A DNA stretch of 64,000 bases from Phyto melanocephala (taxonomy: Eukaryota > Arthropoda > Insecta > Diptera > Rhinophoridae): contig OW799233.1 in assembly GCA_941918925.1 (NCBI GenBank), positions 85,938,055 through 86,002,054 of the forward strand. The letters are read 5' to 3'. The notes beneath the pieces were generated by a model that worked only from the letters and a program-made list of their open reading frames with translations, did no database searches and was not told where the DNA came from. This document shows positions 17,870-29,902 of this stretch, piece by piece. How positions within the stretch are numbered: position 1 is the first letter of the stretch; every line of letters starts with the position of its first letter. The position numbers and the translations under genes are program-made.

Positions 17870-18537
17870 TTTACTGTGACTTCCACATAAAAAGCAAATA
17901 GTGCAAGAATTCAAACCCTCATATCATTAACAGCGTCTAAATTTTGCAGTAAAATGTTAACAGTTAATCAGAACTTAAATCAATTTTGTTAAAAATCTGA
18001 CTATGAATTATGAGGCTTAATTTTAATTTGTTAAAAAGCAGAACTGCAGGTTCAGTGGTTCTGAAAATCCAAGAGCCATACATTAACGCACCCGATTAGG
18101 TGTACATTATGGTGTGGCATTACATCTTAAAATATCATTAGGCCTGACTTCTTCTTAAATGAAGATAGAGTACGGTAACCATTAATGCAGAACGTAATGT
18201 ATTGTTTAATGATAGACATTTTTTTTCATTCTAAAATGTGGTTTAGGCAAGATTGAGCCACTGCCCATACTGCTCGATACAATAGCACCTTTAAGTTATA
18301 TTTTTACAGAACGAATAATTTCCGAAAATTCAAAGATGACTATTTTCTTTGGTGATATTTGAAGAAGCGAGTATATGCAAAGCTCGACACAATCTTGAAG
18401 TCAAGGCCAACATTGTTGCAGCCACACAGCCATTGCAAAGTTAAAACGTGTGCCATTTAAGTGTAAAAAAATCTCTATTTTGTAAACGAAGAAGTCTTTA
18501 AATTTTTACACACCATAGTGACTTTTGGCTCACCCTG
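17870..18537 (+). pseudogene. Right half of the mariner-like transposon split by the Polinton
   Basis: The transposase reading resumes immediately after the duplication with LPHKKQIVQEFKPSYH. Later pieces include NCRFSGSENPRAIH, QDWATAHTAR (a second catalytic Asp region) and DYFLW-YLKKRVY (the region of the third catalytic residue), separated by stops and frameshifts. It ends with CACCCTG, the inverted partner of the CAGGGTG at 3824. Together with the left half it restores one continuous fossil of about 1 kb. Confidence 0.72.
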
Positions 18538-18761
18538 TATATAACTTAAAATGAATACTGTCACATTTATGTGTCATTTGATAGGAAGCTATCAAATTGA
18601 TATTTAGTTTATCTAACAAGGCATACATGCATACATAATACACACATACATACATATGAATATCAAATATATGTACTTTAAGGATTTCCTTTTAAAAGTC
18701 ATTGTTTTTCATATTTTTTGATGTCTAAGTAATAAAAAAAATTCTTTTGAAATTCTTTTAG

Positions 18762-19104
18762 ACAAAGTATTTTCATTCCTGTCAAAAGACGAAGTTGAAA
18801 AACTGAAACAAGAGGAAGAGCGTAAAATTGAAACCTTACGCAGCGATAAAAGCAAATCAAGATTATTGGATGATGCCAATGGCAAAATTGACAGCAACGA
18901 TGATGATGATGATGATGACAAGTATGTCGATGACGATAATGATTATGAAGACGAGTATAGTGAAGACAACGATGATGATGATGACGATAATGAGTACTAC
19001 AATGAGGATGCTGTCGATATGCATCAGCGGCAAAACATTCAGGCGAGAAATGCAAATGACAATATTGATGTTTTACTAAATGACGACGATGCCGAAGACA
19101 TCAG
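18762..19104 (+). CDS. Host-gene exon 1 in window: acidic segment
   Basis: The acceptor is TTCTTTTAG before ACAAAG and the donor is CAG/GTAACT. The open frame encodes KVFSFLSKDEVEKLKQEEER, a basic stretch, then a strongly acidic D/N/E/Y-rich tract (about residues 45-75) and ends DVLLNDDDAEDI. The exon enters with two bases of a codon and leaves with two, matching the next exons. I do not recognise the gene. The helical charged start plus acidic tract suggests a cytoskeletal or scaffold protein. Earlier exons must lie upstream, perhaps before this window. The GAT-rich repeat makes length variation likely. Confidence 0.72.
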
Positions 19105-19886
19105 GTAACTGAAGTGGAAAGAAACTTTTTTGTTTTCTGTTTATGAACTAATTTTTATTTGTGGTGTTCTTTATGCCTTAATTTTACTCAAATACGTTAA
19201 ATTTTTCGGTGAAAGTATTTTTTCTTTTAATTTTTTATGATTTTTTTTTTAATTTGCCATTTTTTATTATTAAATAACCAACACACAAATTGTTCACGTA
19301 ATAATTGCACACATGTACACGCTGTGTAAAATTAAATACTTTTTTGCTCACATACCCACACACACACACTGTTTAACCCAATCAACCAATATATAATATA
19401 AATTTTATTAAATTATTTTTACCCTACAATAATAAATACTACTTTTAAACATACACACGTTTATTTTGCTTTTTTGTTATTTGTTATTTGTTAATTAATC
19501 GATCAACCGGCAAAAAATAAATGACAAATGGTGTCGGTGTTGCCTGAAAGAGTCAGTTTTATAGTGGAAAATTTTGTAAATTTTTTTAATTTCGGATTTT
19601 TACAAGTAAAATGTTTTTGTCCATGTTTTGGGTTTGTCAAAATTTCCCAAAAAAAAAATAACATTATCAGTCTGAAGCTCCCAAGAAAATCATGTACAAT
19701 CAAACAGAGATTTTCAAATATTAAAAATTTTAATTTGTGATGGCCATCAAGGCTACCCAAGTTGAGAATATATGTACGTACTGTGATTTTTGTATTACAA
19801 ATGTTTCAACTAACGCGCCACCTATCGAATCCAAAATAAAACACATAACACCCAACGAACCTAAACTCTTTTAATAATTTTTACAG

Positions 19887-19916
19887 TTCCTGCGTTATTA
19901 TGCGTCACCATTACAG
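19887..19916 (+). CDS. Possible 30-nt micro-exon
   Basis: TTTTTACAG precedes and GTGCCG follows a 30-base block. In the phase left by the upstream exon it reads (S)SCVIMRHHY with no stop, and it preserves phase for the exon at 41444. That gives a ten-residue optional insertion. The donor is weak, and 30 bases is easily coincidence. Confidence 0.3.
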
Positions 19917-20820
19917 GTGCCGATGATTTTATATACAAATTGTAGTTTAAATTCAATTTCTCACTGTAAAACTGCCTCTGAATTGTTTTTGTTTTGTTAA
20001 CTTTTTAATTCAAATTTTATACATTTATACAAATTACCCTTTTTTCCTGCTTATGACATTGTAAAATACGGAAAAAGAAAATGGAATTGAAATCCGTGTT
20101 GTTTAAGTTTGGGTTTTGGCTGATAATGAAAAGTTTTGCTTCACATCTTTAACCTTATTTTTTTACTTATTTATTATATAAACACTTTTTTTTGTTAAAT
20201 TTGTTCACTGTTTTGCTTTTATGACTATAAAATGTATTAAACCAAATGCTTTAGTTATTACTATAGTGCATATTAAATTCATTACATATATGCGTGTATG
20301 TATGTATATAAAATGAAAATTATATTGTGGTTAAAGGATTATTTAAATGTATTGTACTTTTTTCTTTTCTCTCTGCTCTTTTTTTCTCAATTCGTACGTT
20401 TTTTACAATTCATGCTTACTTACAAATCACCACCACCAAAACGAAATAACAAATTCACGTTAATTCACAAACTTGCTTCTAACAAATATTTAAAAAAAAT
20501 ACAAATTGTGTTTTTATTTTTAAATGTACATTTGAAGGATTTTGGACGAAGTTTTAATTATAATAGAAATGTAGTATGGATTTTTTTAAGCTTAAATCTT
20601 AAGACTGCACAAGGATGTAATATTTTTTTAAGTGGACGAAAGTTTTTTTGAGTGAAACTTTTCGCCGCACACAAGCAATATAAATCGGCACCATGCATTG
20701 ACTTCGCGCATAATTTAACTAATTTTTAAAATCAATAATTGTTTTTATTGGCTTGAGCCTAGTTATGTATAGTAACAGAATCTGACATACAACTTTTTTT
20801 TTAAATAAAGCAAAAAAAAA

Positions 20821-20938
20821 AAATTACGGCATTCAAACGTTAATCAGATTTTATAATTTTTATTAGAATCTCTATACCGAGTGCATAGCAAACTCGAACG
20901 TAAGAAGAAAATTCAAATGCCTTAGAATGCCGTAATTT
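20821..20938. mobile_element. Short MITE with AAATTACGGCATTC ends
   Basis: The inverted repeats AAATTACGGCATTC and GAATGCCGTAATTT bound 118 bp. Weaker complementarity (TAAAGCAAAA with TTTTGCTTTA) continues outside, so the true ends may lie slightly further out. No coding capacity. Confidence 0.6.
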
Positions 20939-21262
20939 GACCCCAGCTTTTGCTTTAAATTATTGTTTATTCATATTATTTGACACGAAATAAAATTTTA
21001 ACAACATTTTATATGTTTTTTATAGTACTGTTTGGGCTACATTATTCTACATTTATTTCATACGATTTTTTTTTATGTAGCTTGATAGCAATTCGCATGA
21101 AATATTGAACACAGCACCAGGCTTTGAAATCTAGTTGAAATCTAGGCAATTTTATAAAAGGTTTTAAGTCTTGCTTTTCGATTTATTAAATTTTAACGTA
21201 GTTTTGGGTTAATAGAGTTAAGGCAAACATTAATACCGTTTTAGGGTTAAATGTTATAAATA

Positions 21263-21601
21263 CTGTATTCACAAGGTGTCCTAACATGTCATATTTTCAT
21301 AATGTTCTAAGATTTTACAAAAGTTTAAACAAAATGTTTGTTTCTTTTCAAGTAAAAACTATCCTAAAATAATACTACTGTGTACGTTACATTTGTTGTG
21401 TTGTCATAACTATTCAGATACCTGGGCGATCGGCCGTGCTGTCCGCAATATTTGTAACCAGTCGACCCTGATATCCGTTAAAAAAATCATTTATCCAAAA
21501 ATTTAGCAAAATCGGCGATTTAAAAGCGTCGCTCACGAGAGTCATATATTTTTAAGCTCTTATTTTAGAACATTTGAATTTAGGACACCTTGTGAATACA
21601 G
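21263..21601. mobile_element. 339-bp MITE with 22-bp perfect terminal inverted repeats
   Basis: CTGTATTCACAAGGTGTCCT at the left is the exact reverse complement of the right end. There is no ORF inside. The superfamily is not assigned because the flanking duplication is unclear. Confidence 0.75.
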
Positions 21602-22334
21602 CATATATTTAATGTTGTTTAAAATAAAAATTGTAAAATTAAATTAAGAATCACTGCATAATATTTAAGCTGTATACGTTAAGTTTTACTGTTAAACTAT
21701 GACACTAGGTTTAAATAAAAAAGAAATTCAAATAAGTAAGACTTTGCATACTTGTTTGTCAGACAGTAGCTCTTTCGGATTACCCATTGAAAAATTGTAG
21801 ACATTTTTGTCAGAATTAAATAACATCTTATTTTGTTTTTACACGGTAATTGGTTTTAGGAAAACCCGTTTAAAAAAGACATTGATCGTACGCAAAGTAG
21901 GTGATTGGTTCCATATCCCTAAAACCTATTGAAATTAGTGAAATGCAAGGATTTTTTAAGAACAACTATTTCATAAAATTACATATATAATGTGTTTTTA
22001 CTCAAGCATAGTTATAAAAGAAAAAAAAGATGTGCACTCTAAGCTTAAAAGTAATGTAAAAAATGTGTGACAAGTTCAGGAACTAAAAACAATTATGTAA
22101 AACAGCTACATATGTTCACCACGATTACTTCCCTGGCGCGTTTAGAACTTGACAAAAACTATATGAGTTCGAATTGGAAAAAGCGTTGCAATTTTTACTT
22201 AATAGTTTAGAAGTTTTGTTTGTAGATATTTTTTTCCAACGATAACCAATTTAACTTAAACGCTCCGGAAGGCTTAACTTTTACTGAAGAGATTTGAGTA
22301 AGGAATTAAGTTTTTTTTCCAAAAAAAAAAAAAA

Positions 22335-22600
22335 AAACGGTTGTGATTCTCTTACGGTTTGGGGCGCATTCACTGCGATGGTGTACTAGAATTGACTTGT
22401 CCCAGAATCAAAATGAGTTCGAGAGAATGCACTTCTCTTCTCGAAACCCTTTTTTGAGAGAAAACGTCTAAAAGAGATGATTTTTAGCAGGATAATGCCG
22501 AGGCTTACAAAAGTAACCTAACCCAACTGTGGCAAGAGTCAAAAAACATACCACATGTGGAATAGCTAAACTGTAGCTCATTTCCAACAAGAGAGGCCCA
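22335..22600 (+). pseudogene. Tc1-type transposase relic
   Basis: Decayed catalytic-domain pieces are readable in order: LTVWGAFTAMVY, then QDNAEAYKSNLTQLW (the second catalytic Asp segment), then IPHVE-LNCSSF. They are split by stops and frame changes. The order and motifs match Tc1-family transposases. The ends of the element were not located. Confidence 0.6.
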
Positions 22601-24469
22601 ATTAACGTTTAATTTAAAAAAATGTACAGTTTTATTATGCTCTTAAGAGTCCGGCTTTTAATCAAATTAATTGTTATAACGGCAATAGCAAGAGAATAAA
22701 TAAAGATTGTTGTTGCTTTAGTTCTTAATTTGTAATCCTTGTTCAGATGGTATGATTTCTGTTCTAAACATAAATTAGTATACATGAGGAAACAATTATG
22801 ATTTGCTTATTTGTTTGCAGCATTTTCCACCGCTGTTTAATGTGATATTAAAAATATTTTAAATTGCAGAACATAAAGAAGAAGTAATTTGCAAAAAATG
22901 TTTTCATCAATGAAACGATTGTATTTTTTAAAACCTGCCACCGATAACAGGTTTTAAATTTTCAAATACGTAAACTGAGGAAGATTAATTTAATTAAGAT
23001 GTCGATAACTTTACATTATTTTAAAATATCATTACTTTCAGTCGACTTGAATCAAATACAAGCCTTGAACTTTAGCAAATAATTTGGTGTGTATCAAAAT
23101 ACATTAAATTTATTTATTTGAAAAAGTTTTCATTTGGCCGCCAATAGAAAAATAATTTAGTTGATCTTTTTTCGTTTTAAGTTCAGTACATTTTTAAACT
23201 ACAACTTTGTAAACTACATTGTGGAAACACACATTCAAATTTTTCGATGAACTTTTGTTTGTTTAACAGGATGTTTGTAAAATTATAACAAACAATAAGA
23301 AGAACTGACAGCGCTGTACTGCAAGTACATTACAGCTGAGGGAAGAGAGAAGTAAGGTGACAATGTTGGATGGTCTTCAAATCATAAATAATATTAATAT
23401 TATTGTGGCCTTTAGGCGACAGTACAGCTGTTGCACAATTGGACAATTTTCATTTTGCTTGAAATATTAAATAATCTTGACTCGCAATTATTTATTTTTT
23501 TATTTATTGCCGTCGGGACATTAAAATTTATGTTTTATTTGATTACATCGCTCTTGTAAAGAAATATGTGTGTGTGTATATTTATATCTGTACAAATGAT
23601 TGTAGTTGGGTATGTATGTGTTTGGAACACATAAATAAACATTTAAAAAGGAAACGGAAATAAAATGTCCCTAGCAAATCATATGAATCCAATTTAAATA
23701 ATTAAGTAATGAACTAAATGGTTGCCATTTGAAATGTTTCAAAGACTCAATTAATAAATTATACGTGTAATTAAATATATACCTGATTCACAAGATAATT
23801 CATATATATTTTTTTTTTCAATTTTCTAAATATTAAAAAGCATTTATCGAATTCACAATTCGCATGTCGTCGAATTTAAAAATATTTGTACACATTTTGT
23901 TTCATATTCTCCATTAATATTTCGTATTTATAGGCTGAAATGACTTTTTTTACAACATGCAACTGCTACAGTAGGTTGCGAATTTGATAACTGCTTTTGG
24001 TTTTTATTAGAATTTCAGATATGTATTAAAATTTTGAATAATCAAAACAATATGAAAATATGACATGACATCATACCGTGTAAACTCACTCGAGTACTCA
24101 CTCACAGAATATTAACTCATATATACCGTTAATTAGTAAATATGTTTGTTGTGTATAAACACTTCACTTTCTATTTACTACCCCTTTGTTGTGGGTGTCT
24201 AAAACGTTTATTTGTTCATTACAACTGTTTTTTGTTTTTCTTCCATTTGGCCTTTAGCATTTCGGTTTTTCTTGCAACATTCCTATTGAATTTTAAATTT
24301 TTTATTCTATAACAGCAATTTACCTTCTTCATAACGACCACCTACGGACAGTATACAATACCACTCTCTATACAAATATTTTGTTGTTTTTTGTTCTGCA
24401 AGTTGTTTATTTATTTTAATTTGTTTCTTTATTGTGGAGGGAAATGCCAGGCCAACAGGCAATACTTAC

Positions 24470-24557
24470 GAGTTCGAGATGGAATCAGTGTTGTTGTTAT
24501 TGCTTTTCTTATTAGCACTACTGGCTATAAGATGTCGTGGGAAAGTAGTGCCATCGC
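24470..24557 (-). CDS. Possible antisense exon
   Basis: On the minus strand an 88-base open block lies between ATAACAG and a textbook donor GTAAGTATT. One frame is open throughout and reads DGTTFPRHLIASSANKKSNN then a short Asn run and TDSISNS. The upstream polypyrimidine tract is poor. If real, it belongs to a gene nested inside the plus-strand intron. No other exons were found. Confidence 0.3.
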
Positions 24558-24835
24558 CTGTTATTAGATCAAACGTTGTAATTTTTTATGTTGCCTACAG
24601 TTAAAAACAACATGTTTTCTGTTTTACTTTAGATTTTATCTATTTTTATTGCTCATTCTCCCACAATTAAAACCTTTATGTCCACTTTAAATGTTGGACT
24701 AAAAGTTATTTTTCGATTCAAGTATATGAAAGAAGGTGTACATGAGTATATACAACAGTTGTAAATGTAGTTACGAAGCATTCATTAAAAAATTTAATGT
24801 AAGAGTAGTCAATGGTTTTTGTATTAAATAGTTTG

Positions 24836-25146
24836 GTTAAGCAGCTAATACACGGCATGTTTTTTAAATCTGACTTGTCAAATTCCACACTGATAAATAC
24901 GAACATGTCGTTTGTTACCTTTAAAAGATTATTTCTGTAAAAAAAACATGTGTTGAGACATCTGACAAAATGTCATTTAGAGCGCGCTCTATTTTCTTCT
25001 GTCAAAACATGTGAAATCAGCCATTGGCAGAAATCTCTGCTGCAGACCGACATAAAAGTACAATTTTGACAGACATGTAGATTTTCATTTGTCTCACAAA
25101 TTTTAAAGTCAGATGTAAAAAACATGCCGTGTATTAGCTGCTTTAG
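24836..25146. mobile_element. hAT-type MITE with 8-bp duplication
   Basis: Inverted ends AAGCAGCTAATACACGGCAT, extending to about 35 bp with mismatches, enclose 311 bp without coding capacity. The octamer ATAGTTTG occurs directly on both sides (24828-24835 and 25147-25154). Eight-bp duplications are characteristic of hAT elements. It includes internal GACAAATG/CATTTGTC-like motifs. Confidence 0.72.
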
Positions 25147-26449
25147 ATAGTTTGATGAGCTCCTTTTCTGCGGGTTTTGTTTTTTAGTTTAAAATAAAAT
25201 ATTTATGACAGCATTTAAATTAATACTTGGTAGATGATAATTTTTTTTTCGAGAACGATGCTATTTTCTATTTTTTTAAAATTAAATTCTGAAGTATTTA
25301 TTAAGTTTCACTTCTTGTCTGACATCTAGAACCTAATATTTCTCCCTAAGGCATCTAAACAAATATTTGTGTAATATTACCCAAAATGAAATATATCGAT
25401 GGTTACAAGTAGAAAGGTTTTTCAGTTGTTCCAATATATTTTACACAGATACACCAAAACCAAAAAGTTTAATGTAATTGATTTGAAAATCACAGTCTTA
25501 CAAGTAATTTAACAAAATAAACTACATTATGGTAATACAGTTTCTATTACGTTTTTACCTTCTCCTGCAAAGTTACAATTATTTGAGTAATGGCCTTTCT
25601 ACTTGCGACCAACGATATATAAATATTAAAAAATGGTTTCAAAGCAGTTTCATATATCTTTCTTTTTACTTGTATACTGAAGTTGAGTGGGTGTTCAAGA
25701 TTTTTTAATATACGGTGTGTATAAAGGGTGGGCCAGTTTACAAATCAGTTTTTAGTTATCCGCTATAGACGTTAACATTAATTTTAAGAATTTAAAATTT
25801 TAAAAAAATTTTATAAATTGATTTGATAAAATAAAAATATCTTCAAGATGCAAACAAGATCTATTGATCTTTTAGTTCGAAGGACGATGGCCACTAAGTC
25901 TGTGTTTCGATTTTTTATACGTACAACCATCGTTATTAATAACAGTAACCTTTATGTTAAAAGTTTTTAAGAGCTAATAGATTTTTATTTTTTGCGGCCT
26001 CCATTAGATCTGTTGCTTATTATTTAGTCAACGTAGTGTCAAGTTATACGACTAAAAAGCACGTATACATAATACGATTTTTTTTATTAAAGTGAGTGTT
26101 CGAATGTAATCGTGAATTGGTAACGTTGGTTAGCCACCCAGATTATGTGTTTCAACCCTCTCAAACTTTTTCTGATTTAGTTTTTTCAAGTCGCAGTTAT
26201 ATGCCAAAGAGCTGCATTTAACCGATTGCCTTTAAGAAACGCTAACACAGATCATCAGCCAAACTAAGGACCATTATTACAACTTGCCTATAAAACTAAT
26301 GTTCGCAAAGGGTAACTTTGGCTAACGTGAGCATAAAAGTGACCTTTACATATTTTTTCCTGATTACAATCTTCTCGTAAAATAAACTTTATTTTTGGAA
26401 AATATTTTCACTTTTACAGGAAAATTCCTTTTGAATGTTATCTAATATA

Positions 26450-26880
26450 TAAAGTTCTCGTGTCGTGGTGTTTGTGATTAAACTCCTCCCAAATGTGTGC
26501 ATATCGGGTAGGTCTAAGAATCGGTCGACTTCTATTTTTCATACCCCTCAAAGCCACGCCTTTTTTCACGCCCCCTTAGGTAGGCAAGACTGCTGGACCA
26601 ATCTTCCTAAAATTTTCACATAATATAACTAAGACTGTGATATGATTAATAGGATACTTTTTTTACCACGCCTACTTTGACGCCAACTTTTTTAATTATG
26701 CACTAACATCGATATAGTTTTTAGTACAAACGTTTTAGAATCGGTTAACATCTATTTTTCATACTCCCCAAGGGAAAATTTATGCCTCACCCAAATAACG
26801 TAACTACTTCGATTAAATTTTAAACTAAGATAGATCTGCGTACCGTAGAACACTATGGTTTAATGGTTTTTTTTTAATGT
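26450..26880. repeat. Diverged dispersed repeat, unclassified
   Basis: A G+C-richer block carries internally repeated phrases (CGGTCGACTTCTATTTTTCATAC and CGGTTAACATCTATTTTTCATAC about 220 bp apart, and ACCACGCC-like words). It looks like an old mobile-element fragment and has no coding signal. Confidence 0.35.
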
Positions 26881-27115
26881 AAAAAATGTTGTATAATGTG
26901 AGCATAAACTAAGTAACAAAAAACGAATTGCCTAATAATTTAAACATGTTAAACGATCAAAAGTTTAATGAGAAAAGGTAAAATGTCGCCGTAGAAAAAT
27001 AAAAAATTATCAATCGCAATTTAATTGCCATATTTTATTACGTACAGCAGAAAAAATGGCAACCATAATGGCAAATTTAAAACGTTAAAAATTTAAAACT
27101 AGTTATATATCCGAT

Positions 27116-27311
27116 GCCCGGGTGCCCCGATGGACTAGTCAGCAGTGTGCTGTTCTGCTAGATTGGGGGTTGCGGGTTCGATTCCCGCCGGAGACTCTGG
27201 TTTTGTCTGCTTCCTTTCTATTCTATTCTGACTTTTCTATTCAGGTATCACAAAGCGATCAATATAATGGACCCAAGTGAGCTGCACAACAGCTGCTTGT
27301 TCTACCTAACC
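27116..27311 (+). mobile_element. tRNA-derived SINE with 12-bp duplication
   Basis: The 5' part resembles a tRNA with A-box-like GGACTAGTCAGCAG and a perfect B box GGTTCGATTCC (27174-27184). A tRNA-unrelated body ends in TTCTACCTAACC. TATATATCCGAT occurs directly before (27104-27115) and after (27312-27323) it, so the boundaries are firm. The arrangement is typical of a SINE transcribed by RNA polymerase III from its internal promoter. The tail resembles the 3' end of the LINE at 53954-55395. Confidence 0.8.
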
Positions 27312-28909
27312 TATATATCCGATAACGTCCTCACTTTAGATCTGGATCTAAGTCTAATAGATCTGCTCCAGTGACACCCTGTGAAACCACTGCGCTTATT
27401 TTAACGAATACATTGTTTTTGTTGCCGATTGAAATCTCCTTTAAAAACTCGCTTACTAATAAATCAATTAGTAAATACTATTTTCGTCTTTTCCAGTTAC
27501 CGCCGGTATCATATTCTATTAATAAAGACACACAAAATTGAAAAATTGGAATGATATTTGAAATATTAGATGCTATCTTTAACTATATTAAAAAAAAAAA
27601 AAAAACAAGAAAAAATTATTATTCCAAAGAAGCCGGCATTTTAAGCCGGCAGCAAATAATAGTAAAAAAAAGAAACGACCTACAAAATTAAAGCAGAATT
27701 TCATATGAACAATAGGCAGACAGTTAAAATTGGATAATATATTTATTTAAAAGTTAAATTAATTACTTATTAGCCCTCATATTCATAATCGATTTTAAAA
27801 ACTTATTGAAAATGTTTGAGTGTAGTGGTAAGATTTAATTAATACATTTGATTTCTCGTTTTGGAATTTAAATCATTTTTCAAATTGAAACAAACGACTG
27901 AGTAGAAAAAGGTCAACTGTCTAGAGGTCTTTAGCTCTTAGCACACACGGCAACCAAACGACAAAAAGAAAAAAAAATGTATTTGTGTGCATACGAGTAT
28001 TATGTATGTCACTATATATGTACACTTTATAACAAACGTTTATACATACATATTAGATGATATGTATTTTACCTTAATGTGTTACATATGTAGATATAAT
28101 TTCTTATTTTTTCATTTTATATTTCTGCTATAATTTCGTTTTGTCTACAAACAAAACTCAACGGCCTTGTGGGTTACTGCATTCCTTAGTTGAATTTGTA
28201 TATTTTAGTTTAAGTTTTAGTTGTTTCTCGAAAATCATAAATATTTTAATAAAAAGTGCATAAATTATAATAGAAATCAATTTTAAACAATCTCTTATTT
28301 AAGTGTTTTTTAGTCTGAAGTTCACTGTCATGGTTCAACTATTTTGGTGTGTGTGTCTTCACTGTATTTTTTTAAATAAATGAACACATAAATACCAGTT
28401 AAATAGTATTGAAATTAGCTGGCTCCCAATCAAAAATTATTAGTTAGATGACCTTTAACTTAACGAGGGCGTTAGTGTTGGAGCTTTTAAAAAAATTATC
28501 GATTTTATTGATTTTTATTTCAAACATGTTTCAGTTGTGTATTTGGTCTCGTAGACATTTATGTTTAGTATTTTATATTCTCCTTCTTAGTGGGTCTTTT
28601 AAAAATTATTTAACTTTTTTTGAAAAAGCCATCCTGTTGTTTTTTTTTCTTTTTTATTTGTTAAAAATGTGTGTGTGAATTTACTGAAAATTATTGCAAA
28701 ACTTTTTTTGTCATGCCAAAGCCAAACAAAAATTATTTATTTAAATTAAATTCATTTAAATACTCAAACTAAAACCCAACACAGCAAAAAGTTTTCGTTC
28801 TATTAAATAAAAACAAATACCAATAAAAAATTACAATCATAAGCAAAAAGTTTATGGTTTTATGCATTTTTCACTCGACGTCATAAACATTCACAACAAT
28901 AAAATTTAA

Positions 28910-29095
28910 AACAAGTAAGATTCTTATATTCGGTTGTGCCGAATCTTTTATAACTTTCGCCATTATGTACATGGATATGTATATCAAAATTCCAATAATG
29001 ACCTCATCGCAGCGTAATCTAGATTTCATACTTAATGCTGTACACCATTCCAATAGAACGCCATCTTGGATTTTGTATTTGTTTATGATTAACTG
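28910..29095 (+). repeat. Hairpin-ended dispersed element, partial copy
   Basis: It begins ACAAGTAAGATTCTTATATT followed by the inverted pair ATTCGG...CCGAAT, the signature of the family copies at 38118 and 45488. It decays within about 190 bp. Confidence 0.5.
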
Positions 29096-29145
29096 TATAA
29101 AAGTAGTCGAAGCCCCTTATTGAAGGTGTCAAAAGAAAAACAATT

Positions 29146-29369
29146 GCTCAATTCACAAGCTGTCGTAGGTTGTACGTCGTAGTAGTGTACACATTTTGTT
29201 TGTAATTTCTACAACACTTTATCTACAAAAATTTTATCTATGTTTAAAGAATGTGGTATAAATACATCATAGTTGGAAAAGCAACTACTATCGCCGTTTT
29301 CTTTCAATATGAAGGAAGTGAATTTCTTACAACCTGCGACTCGCTTCTACGACAGCTTGTGAATTGAGC
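29146..29369. mobile_element. MITE, family GCTCAATTCACAAGCTGTCG, copy 1
   Basis: A 24-bp inverted repeat (GCTCAATTCACAAGCTGTCG then TAG) bounds 224 bp. A relative lies at 33853-34040. The interiors share GAAGGAAGTGA / TCACTTCCTTC in opposite orientation. No coding capacity. Confidence 0.75.
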
Positions 29370-29902
29370 AAATATATTTGATTTTGAATTTTTTACATAG
29401 TCAACTGCATTGCAATAGTCAAGTCCTTTCATTTGATACCCTTTTAGAGGGGGACAATAAAAACAATTAAACATTAATTTATTCCACTATTCAAGCCTTT
29501 TTCTTTGATACTTCTTATGTGGGGGTTTAATAGCACAAAACCGTAATCACTATATTTAACCCATTTATCTGCTTTTTATTTTGGTCGCTTTTGAGAATCT
29601 CAAACTATTGACTTCTAAACAGCATACTAGAAGAATAAATATAAACAATGTAATAAAACTGTGAAGCGAAATTTATCAAGAACTATTTTGAAAATGATTG
29701 ACAAAACGATTATAGCAAACACATCACACCTTTCATTGCTATCAAATTGTTTTTATGTCCAAATAGTTTTTCATCACATACCTGTATATCTCAGTTAGCA
29801 TCATCAATTTTGTTTGTTTTTGTCTGGAATCATTTTTAAGAGTACGGTGGCTTTAGGGCGTTTAAAATTAATCAGCAGTTTTAGGAACTTAATTAAACAT
29901 AC

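Noticed and set aside
18699..19079. Antisense His/Ser-rich and Met-rich ORFs over the acidic exon
   Set aside because: They are shadows of the GAT-repeat coding sequence. Splice sites and phase support the plus-strand acidic frame.
27116..27200. Functional tRNA gene
   Set aside because: The B box is good, but the cloverleaf stems do not close and the unit extends to a SINE body with its own target duplication.
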